Assembly (NCBI GenBank): GCA_029263195.1
Contig: JAJCXX010000017.1
Location: 1 to 62,244 of the forward strand
Length of the DNA stretch: 62,244 nt
Reading direction: 5' to 3'
Source of the DNA: Acidimicrobiales bacterium
Lineage (GTDB): Bacteria; Actinomycetota; Acidimicrobiia; Acidimicrobiales; Aldehydirespiratoraceae
Position numbers and translations under genes: made by a program. Each line of letters starts with the position of its first letter. Position 1 is the first letter of the stretch. The notes under the pieces were generated by a model, which saw only the letters and a list, made by a program, of their open reading frames with translations, had not been told where the DNA came from and searched no databases. This document shows, piece by piece, positions 9,138 through 17,553 of this stretch.

Positions 9138-10589
9138 ATGGCGCGACCGATCGAATACAAGACCAAGGTCGCGATCATCTACGTCATGGGTCTCTTCATG
9201 GAGATCATGGACACGACCGTCGTCAATGTCGCGCTACCCACCCTCGACGAGGAGCTGGGAGGTGGAGGTTCCCGAATCGAGTGGGTGGTTCTCGGCTACC
9301 TGCTGAGCCTGGCGGTCTGGATTCCGGCCTCGGGCTGGCTCGGCGACCGACTCGGCACCAAGCGAGTCTTCCTGTTCGCCCTCACCATGTTCACGACCGC
9401 CTCGATGCTCTGCGGATTGTCCGGATCGCTCAACCAGCTCATCGCTTTCAGAATCCTGCAAGGGGTGGGCGGCGGAATGCTCACCCCGGTCGGAGCCGCA
9501 ATGCTCTACCGCGCCTACCCGAAGTCGGAACGAGCCAAGGCAGCAACCGCGGTGATCGGCGTGGCCGTCGTGGCTCCAGCAGTCGGACCGGTCCTCGGAG
9601 GACTGATCGTCGACACCATCTCCTGGCGGTGGATCTTCTTCATCAACGGGCCCATCGGGCTTCTCGCGATCTACCTGGCCGTTCGGTTCCTGCAGGAACA
9701 CACCGAGCCCGGAACCGGGCCCTTCGACTTCGCCGGATTCGTGCTGTCGGCCAGCGGTCTGACCACCCTGCTCTATGCCTTGTCGGAAGGGCCTCGTCGC
9801 GGCTGGTCCGACCCGCTGATAGTCACATTCATCGCGGCAGGCTTGGCGCTCTTCGTCGCACTCATCTACGTCGAGCTTCACCTCGAGCACCCGATGCTCC
9901 AGCTGCGCCTACTCAGCAATCGGATGTTCCAACGCGGCAACATCGCGGGCTTCGCCATGTACGGCGGATTCGTGAGCCTGTTATTCCTTTTCCCCCTCTA
10001 CCTGCAAAGACTGCGCGGCTTCTCGGCCCTCGATTCCGGGCTGACTCAGATCCCCCAGGCCATCGGAGTGATTCTGTCGTCTCAGATCGTCGGACGATGG
10101 CTCTACCCGCGATTCGGGCCTCGTCGACTCATGGTCGGCGGCCTGCTCAGCGGGGCGCTGGTCGGCTACGGGTTCGCCAACCTGGATCTCGAGACCGGTC
10201 TCTGGTCCATACGAGGCCTGATGTTCATGCGCGGCATATCGATGGCCTTCATTTTCATCTCGCTGCAGGCCGCCGTATACGCGACCGTGAGTGTCGCCGA
10301 CACCGGGCGGGCATCTTCGATCTTCTCTACTCAACGCCAGACCTCGTCGGCGTTCGGTGTCGCAATCGCAGCAACCGTTCTCACCACCGGAATCTCCAAC
10401 GCGGTCAAGCCCGGAATGGACGCTCATGCGGTGCAGGTGGCCCAGCTCGGGGCCTACCAGAACGCCTTCCTGGCCACGGCTCTGATGTTCGTGGTCGCAG
10501 CCGCCGCGTCGATGTTCATTCGCGATTCCGACGCGGCCGTGACCCTCTCACCCAAGGCCAAGGTCAACCAGCAGAAACTCGCCGGCTAG
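9138..10589 (+). CDS. DHA2-family MFS exporter (EmrB-type)
   Basis: Proton-driven multidrug-type exporter of the 14-helix DHA2 family, about 483 aa. It begins with the typical first helix GLFMEIMDTTVVNVALPTL. It has motif A in the 2-3 loop (GWLGDRLGTKRVF) and motif C as APAVGPVLGGLIVD followed by WRWIFFINGPIG. I chose the ATG at 9138 (MARPIEYKTK) over upstream starts because the upstream residues are basic and unlike the family. It is divergent from the propeller-like gene. A 6+4 bp hairpin lies 30 bases past its stop. The exported compound is unknown. Confidence 0.85.
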   Translation: MARPIEYKTKVAIIYVMGLFMEIMDTTVVNVALPTLDEELGGGGSRIEWVVLGYLLSLAVWIPASGWLGDRLGTKRVFLFALTMFTTASMLCGLSGSLNQLIAFRILQGVGGGMLTPVGAAMLYRAYPKSERAKAATAVIGVAVVAPAVGPVLGGLIVDTISWRWIFFINGPIGLLAIYLAVRFLQEHTEPGTGPFDFAGFVLSASGLTTLLYALSEGPRRGWSDPLIVTFIAAGLALFVALIYVELHLEHPMLQLRLLSNRMFQRGNIAGFAMYGGFVSLLFLFPLYLQRLRGFSALDSGLTQIPQAIGVILSSQIVGRWLYPRFGPRRLMVGGLLSGALVGYGFANLDLETGLWSIRGLMFMRGISMAFIFISLQAAVYATVSVADTGRASSIFSTQRQTSSAFGVAIAATVLTTGISNAVKPGMDAHAVQVAQLGAYQNAFLATALMFVVAAAASMFIRDSDAAVTLSPKAKVNQQKLAG

Positions 10590-10620
10590 GCCCAAAACGA
10601 TCGCCACTCGGGCCGCCACC

Positions 10621-10645
10621 TCCAAGTCTCGTTCCGAGTTGGAGA
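10621..10645 (+). terminator. Possible hairpin terminator after the DHA2 exporter
   Basis: CTCCAA pairs with TTGGAG and, inside it, CTCG pairs with CGAG around a three-base loop, with a two-base bulge on the left arm. There is no T-run after it, so it could be a Rho-assisted end or a transcript-stabilising stem rather than a classical terminator. Confidence 0.35.
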
Positions 10646-10726
10646 TGGCACCTATCTGTATTCCGCATAGCGATAGAGCACTAATTCCCTAACCGATGTC
10701 CGATCACCTGCCTACCGTCGCAGGAG

Positions 10727-10741
10727 GGAGACAGTGTCTCC
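10727..10741. promoter_or_regulatory. Perfect 6-bp dyad upstream of the redox operon
   Basis: GGAGAC-AGT-GTCTCC lies about 115 bases before the Fe-S protein start, in the 266-base gap that must hold this operon's promoter. It could be an operator half-site pair or a short leader hairpin. No matching copy was noticed elsewhere in the window, and I see no confident -10/-35 pair nearby. Confidence 0.3.
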
Positions 10742-10855
10742 GCTGGTGATTGGCCAGCACTCCAATGTGGGGGTTGTGAGGATGTTCAACGGCTGGCGCG
10801 CAAACGACGCCTCATTGGATGGGCACGCCCAACCAACGAAAACGAGGGGCTGACC

Positions 10856-11929
10856 ATGGCACGCGTGAATAGTTTGACTGTTGTGCGGGCGGTGGTCGCC
10901 GTGCTGGTCGCAGCGGCCTTCGTCACCGCACTTGCTACCGGCCCGATAGCGATCCCTCTGGTCGTCGCCCTGCTCGGGGCCGCGACATACGTTCCGCTGA
11001 AGCTTCGAAGCAGTTTTTCTTCGGAGCCGGATGGGCCGGCAAAACCAGATGCCATCTCGCGTCGCACCGCCATGAAACGACTCGGACTCGGTGGGGCTGC
11101 CGCCGCGGTTCCGCTGGCCGGCCTGCCGGTGCTTGCCGGACAGCTTCCGGCCGCCGCCGAGGAAGAGCCCGCAGTGGGACCAAGCGGTCGCGTACGGCAA
11201 TGGGGAATGCTGATCGATCTGCGTAGATGCGATGGATGCCAGAGTCAGGGCACCGCACCACAGTGCACGGTTGCGTGTATCGAAGGTCATCTCGTCCCCG
11301 AGCCGATGGAATGGATCGAGGTGTACGAGAGAGAACTCGAAGGAGGAGGAAGTCAGTTCCTCCCGACGCCGTGCCAGCAGTGCCAGAGCCCGCCGTGCGT
11401 CAACGTGTGTCCCGTCGGAGCCACGTTCTCCAACCCAGAGGGCATAGTTCTGATCGATCAGGACCGTTGCATCGGCTGTCGCATGTGCATGGCGGCGTGC
11501 CCCTACGACCGCCGGTTCTTCAACTGGGGTGAGCCGCCGGTGCCGCCCGAATCGATTTTGGCCGACTACTCCATCGAACATCAGGTCGGAGCACCGATGG
11601 GAACGGTGATGAAGTGCGACTTCTGCCCCGACATGGCTCGGGCCGGCACCCTTCCGATGTGCGTCTCCGCCTGCCCCAACGACGCCATCTACTACGGCGA
11701 TCTCGAGGAAGACATCGCAACCAACGGCCACGACGTCGTGGCCTTCACCGAGTTCATGGCCGACAACAACTCCTTCCGTCAGAAGGAAGATCTGGGCACC
11801 CAGCCCCGAGTCCACTACATACCCGGACACGGTGAACTCGTGGGCCGAGACAAGGACGTCACCGGCCGGTTCCCCACAACGTGGCCCTGGTTGGAGCGAG
11901 TGAAGGGATCTGTGACATGGAGCCGCTGA
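10856..11929 (+). CDS. Four-cluster [4Fe-4S] ferredoxin subunit with Tat motif
   Basis: Electron-transfer subunit of the NrfC/PsrB/DmsB type, normally paired with an NrfD membrane protein. Four complete cysteine quartets are seen: C125/C128/C137/C141, C173/C176/C181/C185, C205/C208/C211/C215 and C254/C257/C269/C273. A twin-arginine motif SRRTAMK (R69-R70) is followed by a hydrophobic, alanine-rich stretch, so export of the folded protein is likely. Unusually, about 60 residues with one or two hydrophobic segments (about 8-48) come before it. The start ATG has a purine-rich site (GAGGGG), supporting this long form. The stop overlaps the next gene by 13 bases. No molybdopterin subunit is encoded next to it. 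Confidence 0.85.
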   Translation: MARVNSLTVVRAVVAVLVAAAFVTALATGPIAIPLVVALLGAATYVPLKLRSSFSSEPDGPAKPDAISRRTAMKRLGLGGAAAAVPLAGLPVLAGQLPAAAEEEPAVGPSGRVRQWGMLIDLRRCDGCQSQGTAPQCTVACIEGHLVPEPMEWIEVYERELEGGGSQFLPTPCQQCQSPPCVNVCPVGATFSNPEGIVLIDQDRCIGCRMCMAACPYDRRFFNWGEPPVPPESILADYSIEHQVGAPMGTVMKCDFCPDMARAGTLPMCVSACPNDAIYYGDLEEDIATNGHDVVAFTEFMADNNSFRQKEDLGTQPRVHYIPGHGELVGRDKDVTGRFPTTWPWLERVKGSVTWSR

Positions 11930-13314
11930 CAGAAATGGATTCCATGGAGGAATCCGACCGTGAGTGGTCGGACCGTCTCGAACGTCGTGTCCTAGCTCCC
12001 ACCCAGGGGTCCAGCCGAGCCTTCAAGTTCTGGATTGTCGGACTCGCAACCGTGATGGCGTGGGGCTTCTTCGCCTTCTACTACCAGTGGCGCAACGGCC
12101 TGTACGTGACCGGCATGAGAGACCGCATTTCGTGGGGGCTCTACATCACTTCGTTCGTGTTCTTCATCGGGATCAGTCACGCAGGAACGTTGATCTCAGC
12201 GATCCTCCGGGCGTCCAACGCCGGCTGGAGAACGCCGGTGACACGAATCGCGGAAGCGATCACGTCCGTCGCCCTGATCAGCGGTGCGCTGTTCGTGATC
12301 GTCGACATGGGCCGACCTGATCGGCTCTACCACCTGTTCCTCAACGGCAACTGGCAGTCTCCGCTCATGTGGGACATGCTCGCCATCACCATCTATCTCA
12401 CTGCGAGCGTCGTCTACCTCTACGTACCCATGATCCCTGATCTGGCAATGTTCAGAGACAAGCTCGATGGCAAGGTCTGGAAGCCGCAGACCTGGATGTA
12501 CCGCACCATGGCAATCGGCTGGAACAACAACCCACGCCAGCGCAGTGCCCTCACAAAGGCAATCGGCATCCTGATGCTGTTGATCATTCCGGTGGCAGTG
12601 TCGGTTCACACCGTGGTTTCCTGGATCTTCGCCATGACCACCAGGGTCAGCTGGGACAGCACCATCTTCGGAGTGTTCTTCGTCGCCGGCGCCATCTACT
12701 CAGGCGTTGCCACGCTGGTGATCGTGTTGGCCGTCATGCGAAAGATCTACGGCCTCGAGGAATACATCACCCCGACCCATTTCAAGTATCTCGCCTATCT
12801 GTTGGCCACCATGGCACTGGTCATGATCTACGGCAACGCGTCAGAGTTCATCACGACCGGCTTCAAGATGACGGGCGAAGAGGCGTTCGCCTTCCGACAG
12901 CTCTTCGTGCAGGACTTCGCACCGATCTACTGGTTCTATTTCTTCGGCGGGCTGGTGGCACCGATCCTGATCATCGCCTTCAGGCCAACCAGGAACATCT
13001 CGGGATTCGTGGTCGCGTCGGTCCTGATCAACATCGGAATGTTCTTCGAACGCTATTTCATCGTTGTCGCCGGACTCCGTGTGCCGCTCATGGACTACGA
13101 ACCCGCCAGCTACTTCCCGACCTGGGTCGAATGGTCGATCCTCGCCTGTGGCGTCGCCGGATTCCTGATGTTGCTCACGCTGTTCGCCCGATTCTTCCCG
13201 ATCCTCGCGGTCTGGGAGATGAAGGAGGAGCACTTCGAGAGACGCCGGGAAGAGAAAGAACTGGTCGATCTCCGGGTCGAGCAGATCCAGAAGGAACTGG
13301 AGGCAGTCAAGTGA
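11917..13314 (+). CDS. NrfD/ActC-type polysulfide-reductase-like membrane subunit
   Basis: Multi-spanning quinone-interacting membrane protein, 465 aa from the ATG at 11917, with about ten hydrophobic segments. The blocks SHAGTLISAILR, RIAEAITS, VDMGRPDRLYHL and SPLMWDMLAITIYL resemble ActC of alternative complex III and related NrfD proteins more than short PsrC proteins. The C-terminal end is a charged cytoplasmic helix. It overlaps the Fe-S gene upstream by 13 bases and the cytochrome gene downstream by 4, so the three are translationally coupled. Expected role: quinol oxidation or quinone reduction with electrons passed to or from the Fe-S subunit. Confidence 0.85.
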   Translation: MEPLTEMDSMEESDREWSDRLERRVLAPTQGSSRAFKFWIVGLATVMAWGFFAFYYQWRNGLYVTGMRDRISWGLYITSFVFFIGISHAGTLISAILRASNAGWRTPVTRIAEAITSVALISGALFVIVDMGRPDRLYHLFLNGNWQSPLMWDMLAITIYLTASVVYLYVPMIPDLAMFRDKLDGKVWKPQTWMYRTMAIGWNNNPRQRSALTKAIGILMLLIIPVAVSVHTVVSWIFAMTTRVSWDSTIFGVFFVAGAIYSGVATLVIVLAVMRKIYGLEEYITPTHFKYLAYLLATMALVMIYGNASEFITTGFKMTGEEAFAFRQLFVQDFAPIYWFYFFGGLVAPILIIAFRPTRNISGFVVASVLINIGMFFERYFIVVAGLRVPLMDYEPASYFPTWVEWSILACGVAGFLMLLTLFARFFPILAVWEMKEEHFERRREEKELVDLRVEQIQKELEAVK

Positions 13315-14441
13315 ACGCACCAAGCAAGCACTCGTCGAAAAGGCCGGCTCTCATTCTGCTGTCCTGTCTGGTGTCCTCGACTGCCTTGCTGATCGGCCTC
13401 GCCGGGCCCGCATCAGCAGCCGACATCAAGGTCGATGCACCCCAGGAGGTCACGGTCGGATCCGACATTGAAGTCACCGCGGTTGTGACCGACGCCGGCG
13501 ATTCGCTCGCCGGGTTCGAGATGTTCCTTTCATACGTTGGAACGGTGGGAGGCAAATCCGGATGGGTTGAGTTGGCATCGGGAATCACCGACGAGTCTGG
13601 AGCGGTCACGTTCGTCTACGAACAGACCGCCTACCAAGCCGAACGCATGCGGGTGGAGTTCGTCGATTCGGATGGAACGACCCTGACCTCACCGTTCGAA
13701 GTCGCCGTGCTCGACAGCGGCCAATTGCACACCAGCGAAGCCGGGGTCTCGCTCGGGATTATCGGAGTCTGGTGGCTACTGGTCGTCATTGGAATCGTCT
13801 GGACCATGGTGCTCCTCGCGGTGTCCGGGATCGTCAAGGTGGGTCGTTCATCAGATCTCGAACACGGCCCGGTCAGAGCCCTGCCGAGGTTCGCTTTCGG
13901 ACTGGTGGCATTCACCGCACTCGGAATGTTCATAGTGATCCTGAGTCGACCGACAATGCATGCCAATCTCGATCCGTCGGCTGATTTCGATCGGAGACCG
14001 CCAGCTCTCGTCGGCACCGACTACGACTACGTCGGATTGAGCAACGACGGAGAGGTAGCCAACCGAGTCGACTCATCCGTGCAAGCACTCGGCGTTTCAG
14101 AAGACTGTGTCGGGTGTGGAGGGTTCGGAGCCTCGGCCAGTCCCGGCCTCATCCAGGCCGACAACCCCGATCAAGCCGAGCTCGACGAGGAAGCCCACCG
14201 GGCCGGCGAGGCTCTCTACGTCACGACGAACTGTGTCGGATGCCATGGGATCGATGCTCGTGGAGCGATTGTCGGTCCGGCCCTGGTGAGTGTCGACGAT
14301 CCGAACGGGATCAGCCTCAGCGCCTTCACCGAAGAGATCCGAGAAGGACCCAAGGACATGCCGGTCTACAGTGAGACACGCCTCACCGACGACGAAATTG
14401 GTCTCATCCACGAGTACCTGTTCGGGCCATCAGGTAGCTAA
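13311..14441 (+). CDS. Membrane-anchored cytochrome c with Ig-like N-terminal domain
   Basis: 376 aa from a GTG inside a GTGA overlap with the NrfD gene. Domain order: a signal peptide ending near ASA-A37; an Ig-like/beta-sandwich region (about 38-140); two hydrophobic helices (about 148-175 and 193-212); then a C-terminal cytochrome c domain. The heme site is C308-V-G-C311-H312, with M350 in KDMPVY as likely sixth ligand. A second CxxC (C266/C269, CVGCGG) lacks the histidine and is probably not a normal heme site. Expected to take electrons from the Fe-S/NrfD pair at the outer membrane face and hand them to the next cytochrome. Confidence 0.8.
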   Translation: MNAPSKHSSKRPALILLSCLVSSTALLIGLAGPASAADIKVDAPQEVTVGSDIEVTAVVTDAGDSLAGFEMFLSYVGTVGGKSGWVELASGITDESGAVTFVYEQTAYQAERMRVEFVDSDGTTLTSPFEVAVLDSGQLHTSEAGVSLGIIGVWWLLVVIGIVWTMVLLAVSGIVKVGRSSDLEHGPVRALPRFAFGLVAFTALGMFIVILSRPTMHANLDPSADFDRRPPALVGTDYDYVGLSNDGEVANRVDSSVQALGVSEDCVGCGGFGASASPGLIQADNPDQAELDEEAHRAGEALYVTTNCVGCHGIDARGAIVGPALVSVDDPNGISLSAFTEEIREGPKDMPVYSETRLTDDEIGLIHEYLFGPSGS

Positions 14442-14487
14442 TCACCCGGAACACCCGCATCGAGCCCAGCGAGCAGGTCAGCCAACC

Positions 14488-14817
14488 ATGTGCAGACTCG
14501 TCGCAGCTGTCTTCGCCATCTCTCTCACCGCCGCGGCCTGCGCCGGTTCTGCTCCGGAGGTTCCGGTGGGTGCCGACGGAACCATCGACCCCGAACTCCA
14601 GGTCGGCCGCGACGTCTACGCCGAGAACTGCAAGAGCTGCCACGGTGCAAACGGCGACCGCCGCTCGGACTCCGATCTGACCAAGCTCGACAGCGACGAC
14701 ATCGATTCGTTCGCCGACATCGTCTCGAACGGACTCAGGCGAATGCCCGCGTTCGCGGCGGCGTTCACCGATGAACAACTCGATGCCGTAGTCCGATACT
14801 CAATTGAGGTTCTCTGA
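14488..14817 (+). CDS. Small monoheme cytochrome c lipoprotein
   Basis: 109 aa. A short signal ends in a lipobox (LTAAAC18), followed by one class I cytochrome c domain with C48-K-S-C51-H52 and likely ligand M86 in RRMPAF. It lies 46 bases after the previous cytochrome gene, in the same direction, and ends the operon. Similar small lipoprotein cytochromes (ActE-like) carry electrons from membrane quinol-oxidising complexes to terminal oxidases. Frame and start choice (ATG 14488) are supported by the signal peptide. Confidence 0.82.
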   Translation: MCRLVAAVFAISLTAAACAGSAPEVPVGADGTIDPELQVGRDVYAENCKSCHGANGDRRSDSDLTKLDSDDIDSFADIVSNGLRRMPAFAAAFTDEQLDAVVRYSIEVL

Positions 14818-14838
14818 CGGTTCCCCGGGAAGGCTTCG

Positions 14839-16410
14839 TCAGCTCAGACCGAGGCGAGCGAACTGATCATCGGGTGCAGATACGTCCTGGAGCGCGGAGC
14901 GGAGCAATTCGATCATCTCCGCTTCGCGGCTTTCGCCGACTCGATTCTCTCGCTCGTCGGGATCGACGGACACATCGAACAGGTAGTGCTCGTCGACGTT
15001 GGCCTGCCCCACCCAGAACGGCAGCATGTCGCCCGCCACGAAGGGTTGGCGAATCACCGGGATGCTCGAGCCGGGCATGTGATCGAGCCAGGCACGATCA
15101 TCGGGATCAGGTAGCGACTCGATGCCGGCAATATCAAGTGGCATGGTCGACCAGCGGTTGGACCACATAGAGAGCGGAAAGTTGTCGCCCATCGCCGACC
15201 GGGCATATTTTGTGGAACCGTCGGTGACTTGCACCCAGTTGCCGAACACTCCCCCGATGGCCCAGTCGCGAATCGAATCGGCTACGCCATCGAGCAATGG
15301 CGCGATCGATCGGCCGTGGGTGACGTGACCCACCTCGGCGTCGAATACATCGGCGAGCGTGGCGAAGATATCGACGTTGGTGGTGAGCGCGTCGCAGGTT
15401 GATCCACCATCGACCCCCGGCCAGTGAATCATCAGCGGAGTGTGCCCGAGCGGTTCGTACTGAGGAACATTCGGCTTGCCCCAGATGTCGCGGTCGTTCC
15501 TGATCTCCCCCAGGTAGTGACCGTGGTCGGTGCACACCACCAACGCTGTCGTGTCCCAGAGATCCTGACGGTCGAATTCGTCGAGGATTCGACCGAACCA
15601 ATGGTCGATCATCGAGAGCTTGCTGCCGTAGTTGGCTCGGATATGGCGGCCCTCGGCTTCGCTCAGTTTTCCCTTCGAAATCGCCCCATCGGCGTAGGGC
15701 GGCCAGATGATGGCCTCGTCGTCCCAGGGCTGGTCCTCGTAGCGGCCGGCCCAAGGCGCCGGAGTGTCGAACGGTTCGTGGGGGTCGAACTCGTCGACGA
15801 ACAGGAACCAGCGGTCGTGATGAGGTGTGGCGTCGCGCAGGAACCGGGCCGCCTCGGTCATGGTGCGAGGGCCGGGATAGTCGGATTCTTCACGGAAGAA
15901 TGTCCGTGAGTTGTCGTAGGCGCGGGTCAGGTCGCCGTAACCAACCGACCGTTCGAGCCACCATCCGCCCTTTCGGGCAGGCGCGGCGGGCGCGCCAATC
16001 CAGGACGGATCGGCAAACGTGCGCCACGGGTCGCCTTCGTGCCCCCTCACGTAGTCCCATCCGTGAAAGTCGGTGTGGTAGTTCTCACCGCCCGACTCGA
16101 AGAGGTGCGGGTGATCAGTCACCATCATCGTGGTGACTCCGCTGTGGGCGAGCGCTCTCGTGATCGGCTGCTCCCACAGCTCGATCGATCCCCACGGCCT
16201 CCAGAGAAAGTCGAGTGAGCCCACCAAGATGTCGTGACGAGCCGGCATGCACGGCAGCGATCCCGTCACGTGGTTGGTGAACCGTGTCGCACGGTGAGAA
16301 GCGAAGCGGTCGAGGTTCGGCGTGTCGAACTCGTCGCCGCCGTAGCTGCCGAGCATGTGGCGGTTGAGCGAGTCGAGCAGGACTACGCACACGTTGCTGG
16401 GCTCGGTCAT
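14839..16410 (-). CDS. Sulfatase-family hydrolase
   Basis: Alkaline-phosphatase-fold sulfatase, 523 aa. The formylglycine site is C54-M-P-A-R58 (consensus CxPSR or CxAxR) after TGSLP. Metal-binding acids lie at the N terminus (VVLLDSLN, D13) and in VVCTDHGHYLG. It ends in a typical YLFDVSVDPDERENR block. No signal peptide is evident, which suggests a cytoplasmic substrate or one imported first. An anaerobic- or FGE-type maturase is needed but none is seen in the window. It is convergent with the cytochrome operon and divergent from the D-threonine aldolase. The substrate (sulfate ester or phosphonate ester) cannot be chosen from sequence. Confidence 0.85.
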   Translation of the reverse strand: MTEPSNVCVVLLDSLNRHMLGSYGGDEFDTPNLDRFASHRATRFTNHVTGSLPCMPARHDILVGSLDFLWRPWGSIELWEQPITRALAHSGVTTMMVTDHPHLFESGGENYHTDFHGWDYVRGHEGDPWRTFADPSWIGAPAAPARKGGWWLERSVGYGDLTRAYDNSRTFFREESDYPGPRTMTEAARFLRDATPHHDRWFLFVDEFDPHEPFDTPAPWAGRYEDQPWDDEAIIWPPYADGAISKGKLSEAEGRHIRANYGSKLSMIDHWFGRILDEFDRQDLWDTTALVVCTDHGHYLGEIRNDRDIWGKPNVPQYEPLGHTPLMIHWPGVDGGSTCDALTTNVDIFATLADVFDAEVGHVTHGRSIAPLLDGVADSIRDWAIGGVFGNWVQVTDGSTKYARSAMGDNFPLSMWSNRWSTMPLDIAGIESLPDPDDRAWLDHMPGSSIPVIRQPFVAGDMLPFWVGQANVDEHYLFDVSVDPDERENRVGESREAEMIELLRSALQDVSAPDDQFARLGLS

Positions 16411-16479
16411 GACCGCTCACCCTATTCGCGCCTGGCACCCGCCTTGACATTGTCCAACGGATCCTGATCGCGTGGGGCC

Positions 16480-17499
16480 GTGACCACGATCCACGACCTG
16501 CCGACGCCCGCTCTCGTGGTCCATACACGGGAGCTCACCGCCAACCTCGCCGCGATGGCCGCCGCCAGACCCGCGGCCGAGCTTCGACCCCACGTGAAGG
16601 CCTTCAAGTCGACCGAACTGGCCCGTGAGATCGCCGCACGCCATCACCACCATGCCTTCTGTTGCGCCACGCTCGCCGAGATGGAGGGAATGGCCTCGAG
16701 CGGACTCGGCGACGACTTGATGCTCGCCAACGAGACCCTTGATGTCGAAAGGCTGGGCCGACTGGGTGCGGCGAGAGACGTTCGAATCACGGTGGCCGTC
16801 GACTCGCTCGAGACCATCGAAGTCGCTCGTCTTGCCGGGGTTCGAGAGGTGGTGATCGACGTGGAAGTCGGGCTTCCCCGATGTGGATGCCCGCCCGCCG
16901 AAGCAGCAAGGCTCGCCGAGGTCGCCACCGACCGGGGGCTCCTCGTGCGCGGCGTGATGGGTTACGAAGGCCAGTGTCAGGATTGGACCGACCCCGAGAA
17001 ACGTCGCGCCGAGGTGGAACGATCAATGGCTCTTCTGGCCGAGGCCCACGCCGAGGTCGGCGGCGACGTCGTCTCCGCCGGCGGCACCGGCACCCATGCC
17101 ATCAACAGCCTGGCCACCGAAATCCAGGCTGGTTCGTACGTCTTGATGGACACTCACTACAGCCGTCTCACCGACCTTCCGTTTCGCCCGGCATTGCGAG
17201 TCCTCGCCACGGTGATATCGGCCCGCGCCGGGGCAGGGGGCTGGTACGTCGCCGACGCTGGACTCAAGGCATTCGCCATGGACCACGGCGACCCCTCAGC
17301 CGACATCGGGCATGTGTTCTTCTGCTCGGACGAGCACACGACGGTGTCGGCCGAACCCGAACTCGATGTTCGAGTAGGCGACCGCGTCACCTTCGTACCC
17401 GCCCACATCGACCCGACCGTTGCCAAGCACGAGTTGCTTCACCTGGTCGAAGGAGAAGAGATCATCGACGTCTGGCCCGTGGATCTACGAGGCTGGTGA
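16480..17499 (+). CDS. D-threonine aldolase / D-serine dehydratase-like PLP enzyme
   Basis: Fold type III (alanine racemase N-terminal) PLP enzyme, 339 aa. The PLP lysine is K40 in RPHVKAFKS. A C-terminal metal pair, H309 and D311 in PAHIDPTV, matches the divalent metal site of D-threonine aldolases, which split D-3-hydroxy amino acids into glycine and aldehyde. D-serine dehydratases of the same family use a histidine/cysteine zinc pair, so the aspartate favours the aldolase. The start is a GTG at 16480. The upstream sulfatase reads away from it and ppc follows 54 bases later. Confidence 0.8.
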   Translation: MTTIHDLPTPALVVHTRELTANLAAMAAARPAAELRPHVKAFKSTELAREIAARHHHHAFCCATLAEMEGMASSGLGDDLMLANETLDVERLGRLGAARDVRITVAVDSLETIEVARLAGVREVVIDVEVGLPRCGCPPAEAARLAEVATDRGLLVRGVMGYEGQCQDWTDPEKRRAEVERSMALLAEAHAEVGGDVVSAGGTGTHAINSLATEIQAGSYVLMDTHYSRLTDLPFRPALRVLATVISARAGAGGWYVADAGLKAFAMDHGDPSADIGHVFFCSDEHTTVSAEPELDVRVGDRVTFVPAHIDPTVAKHELLHLVEGEEIIDVWPVDLRGW

Positions 17500-17553
17500 G
17501 ATCAGCCTGATCGACAACGCTGGTCCGCGCCGGCGACGGTCTAGCCTCGCCAC

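Noticed and set aside
9029..10684. 551-aa frame overlapping the DHA2 exporter
   Set aside because: It is a +1 shadow with arginine-rich, non-membrane sequence; the 9138-10589 frame has the DHA2 motifs.
13131..13310. Longer start for the Ig-cytochrome c gene
   Set aside because: The extra residues lie inside the NrfD coding region and precede a proper signal peptide that starts at the GTG at 13311.
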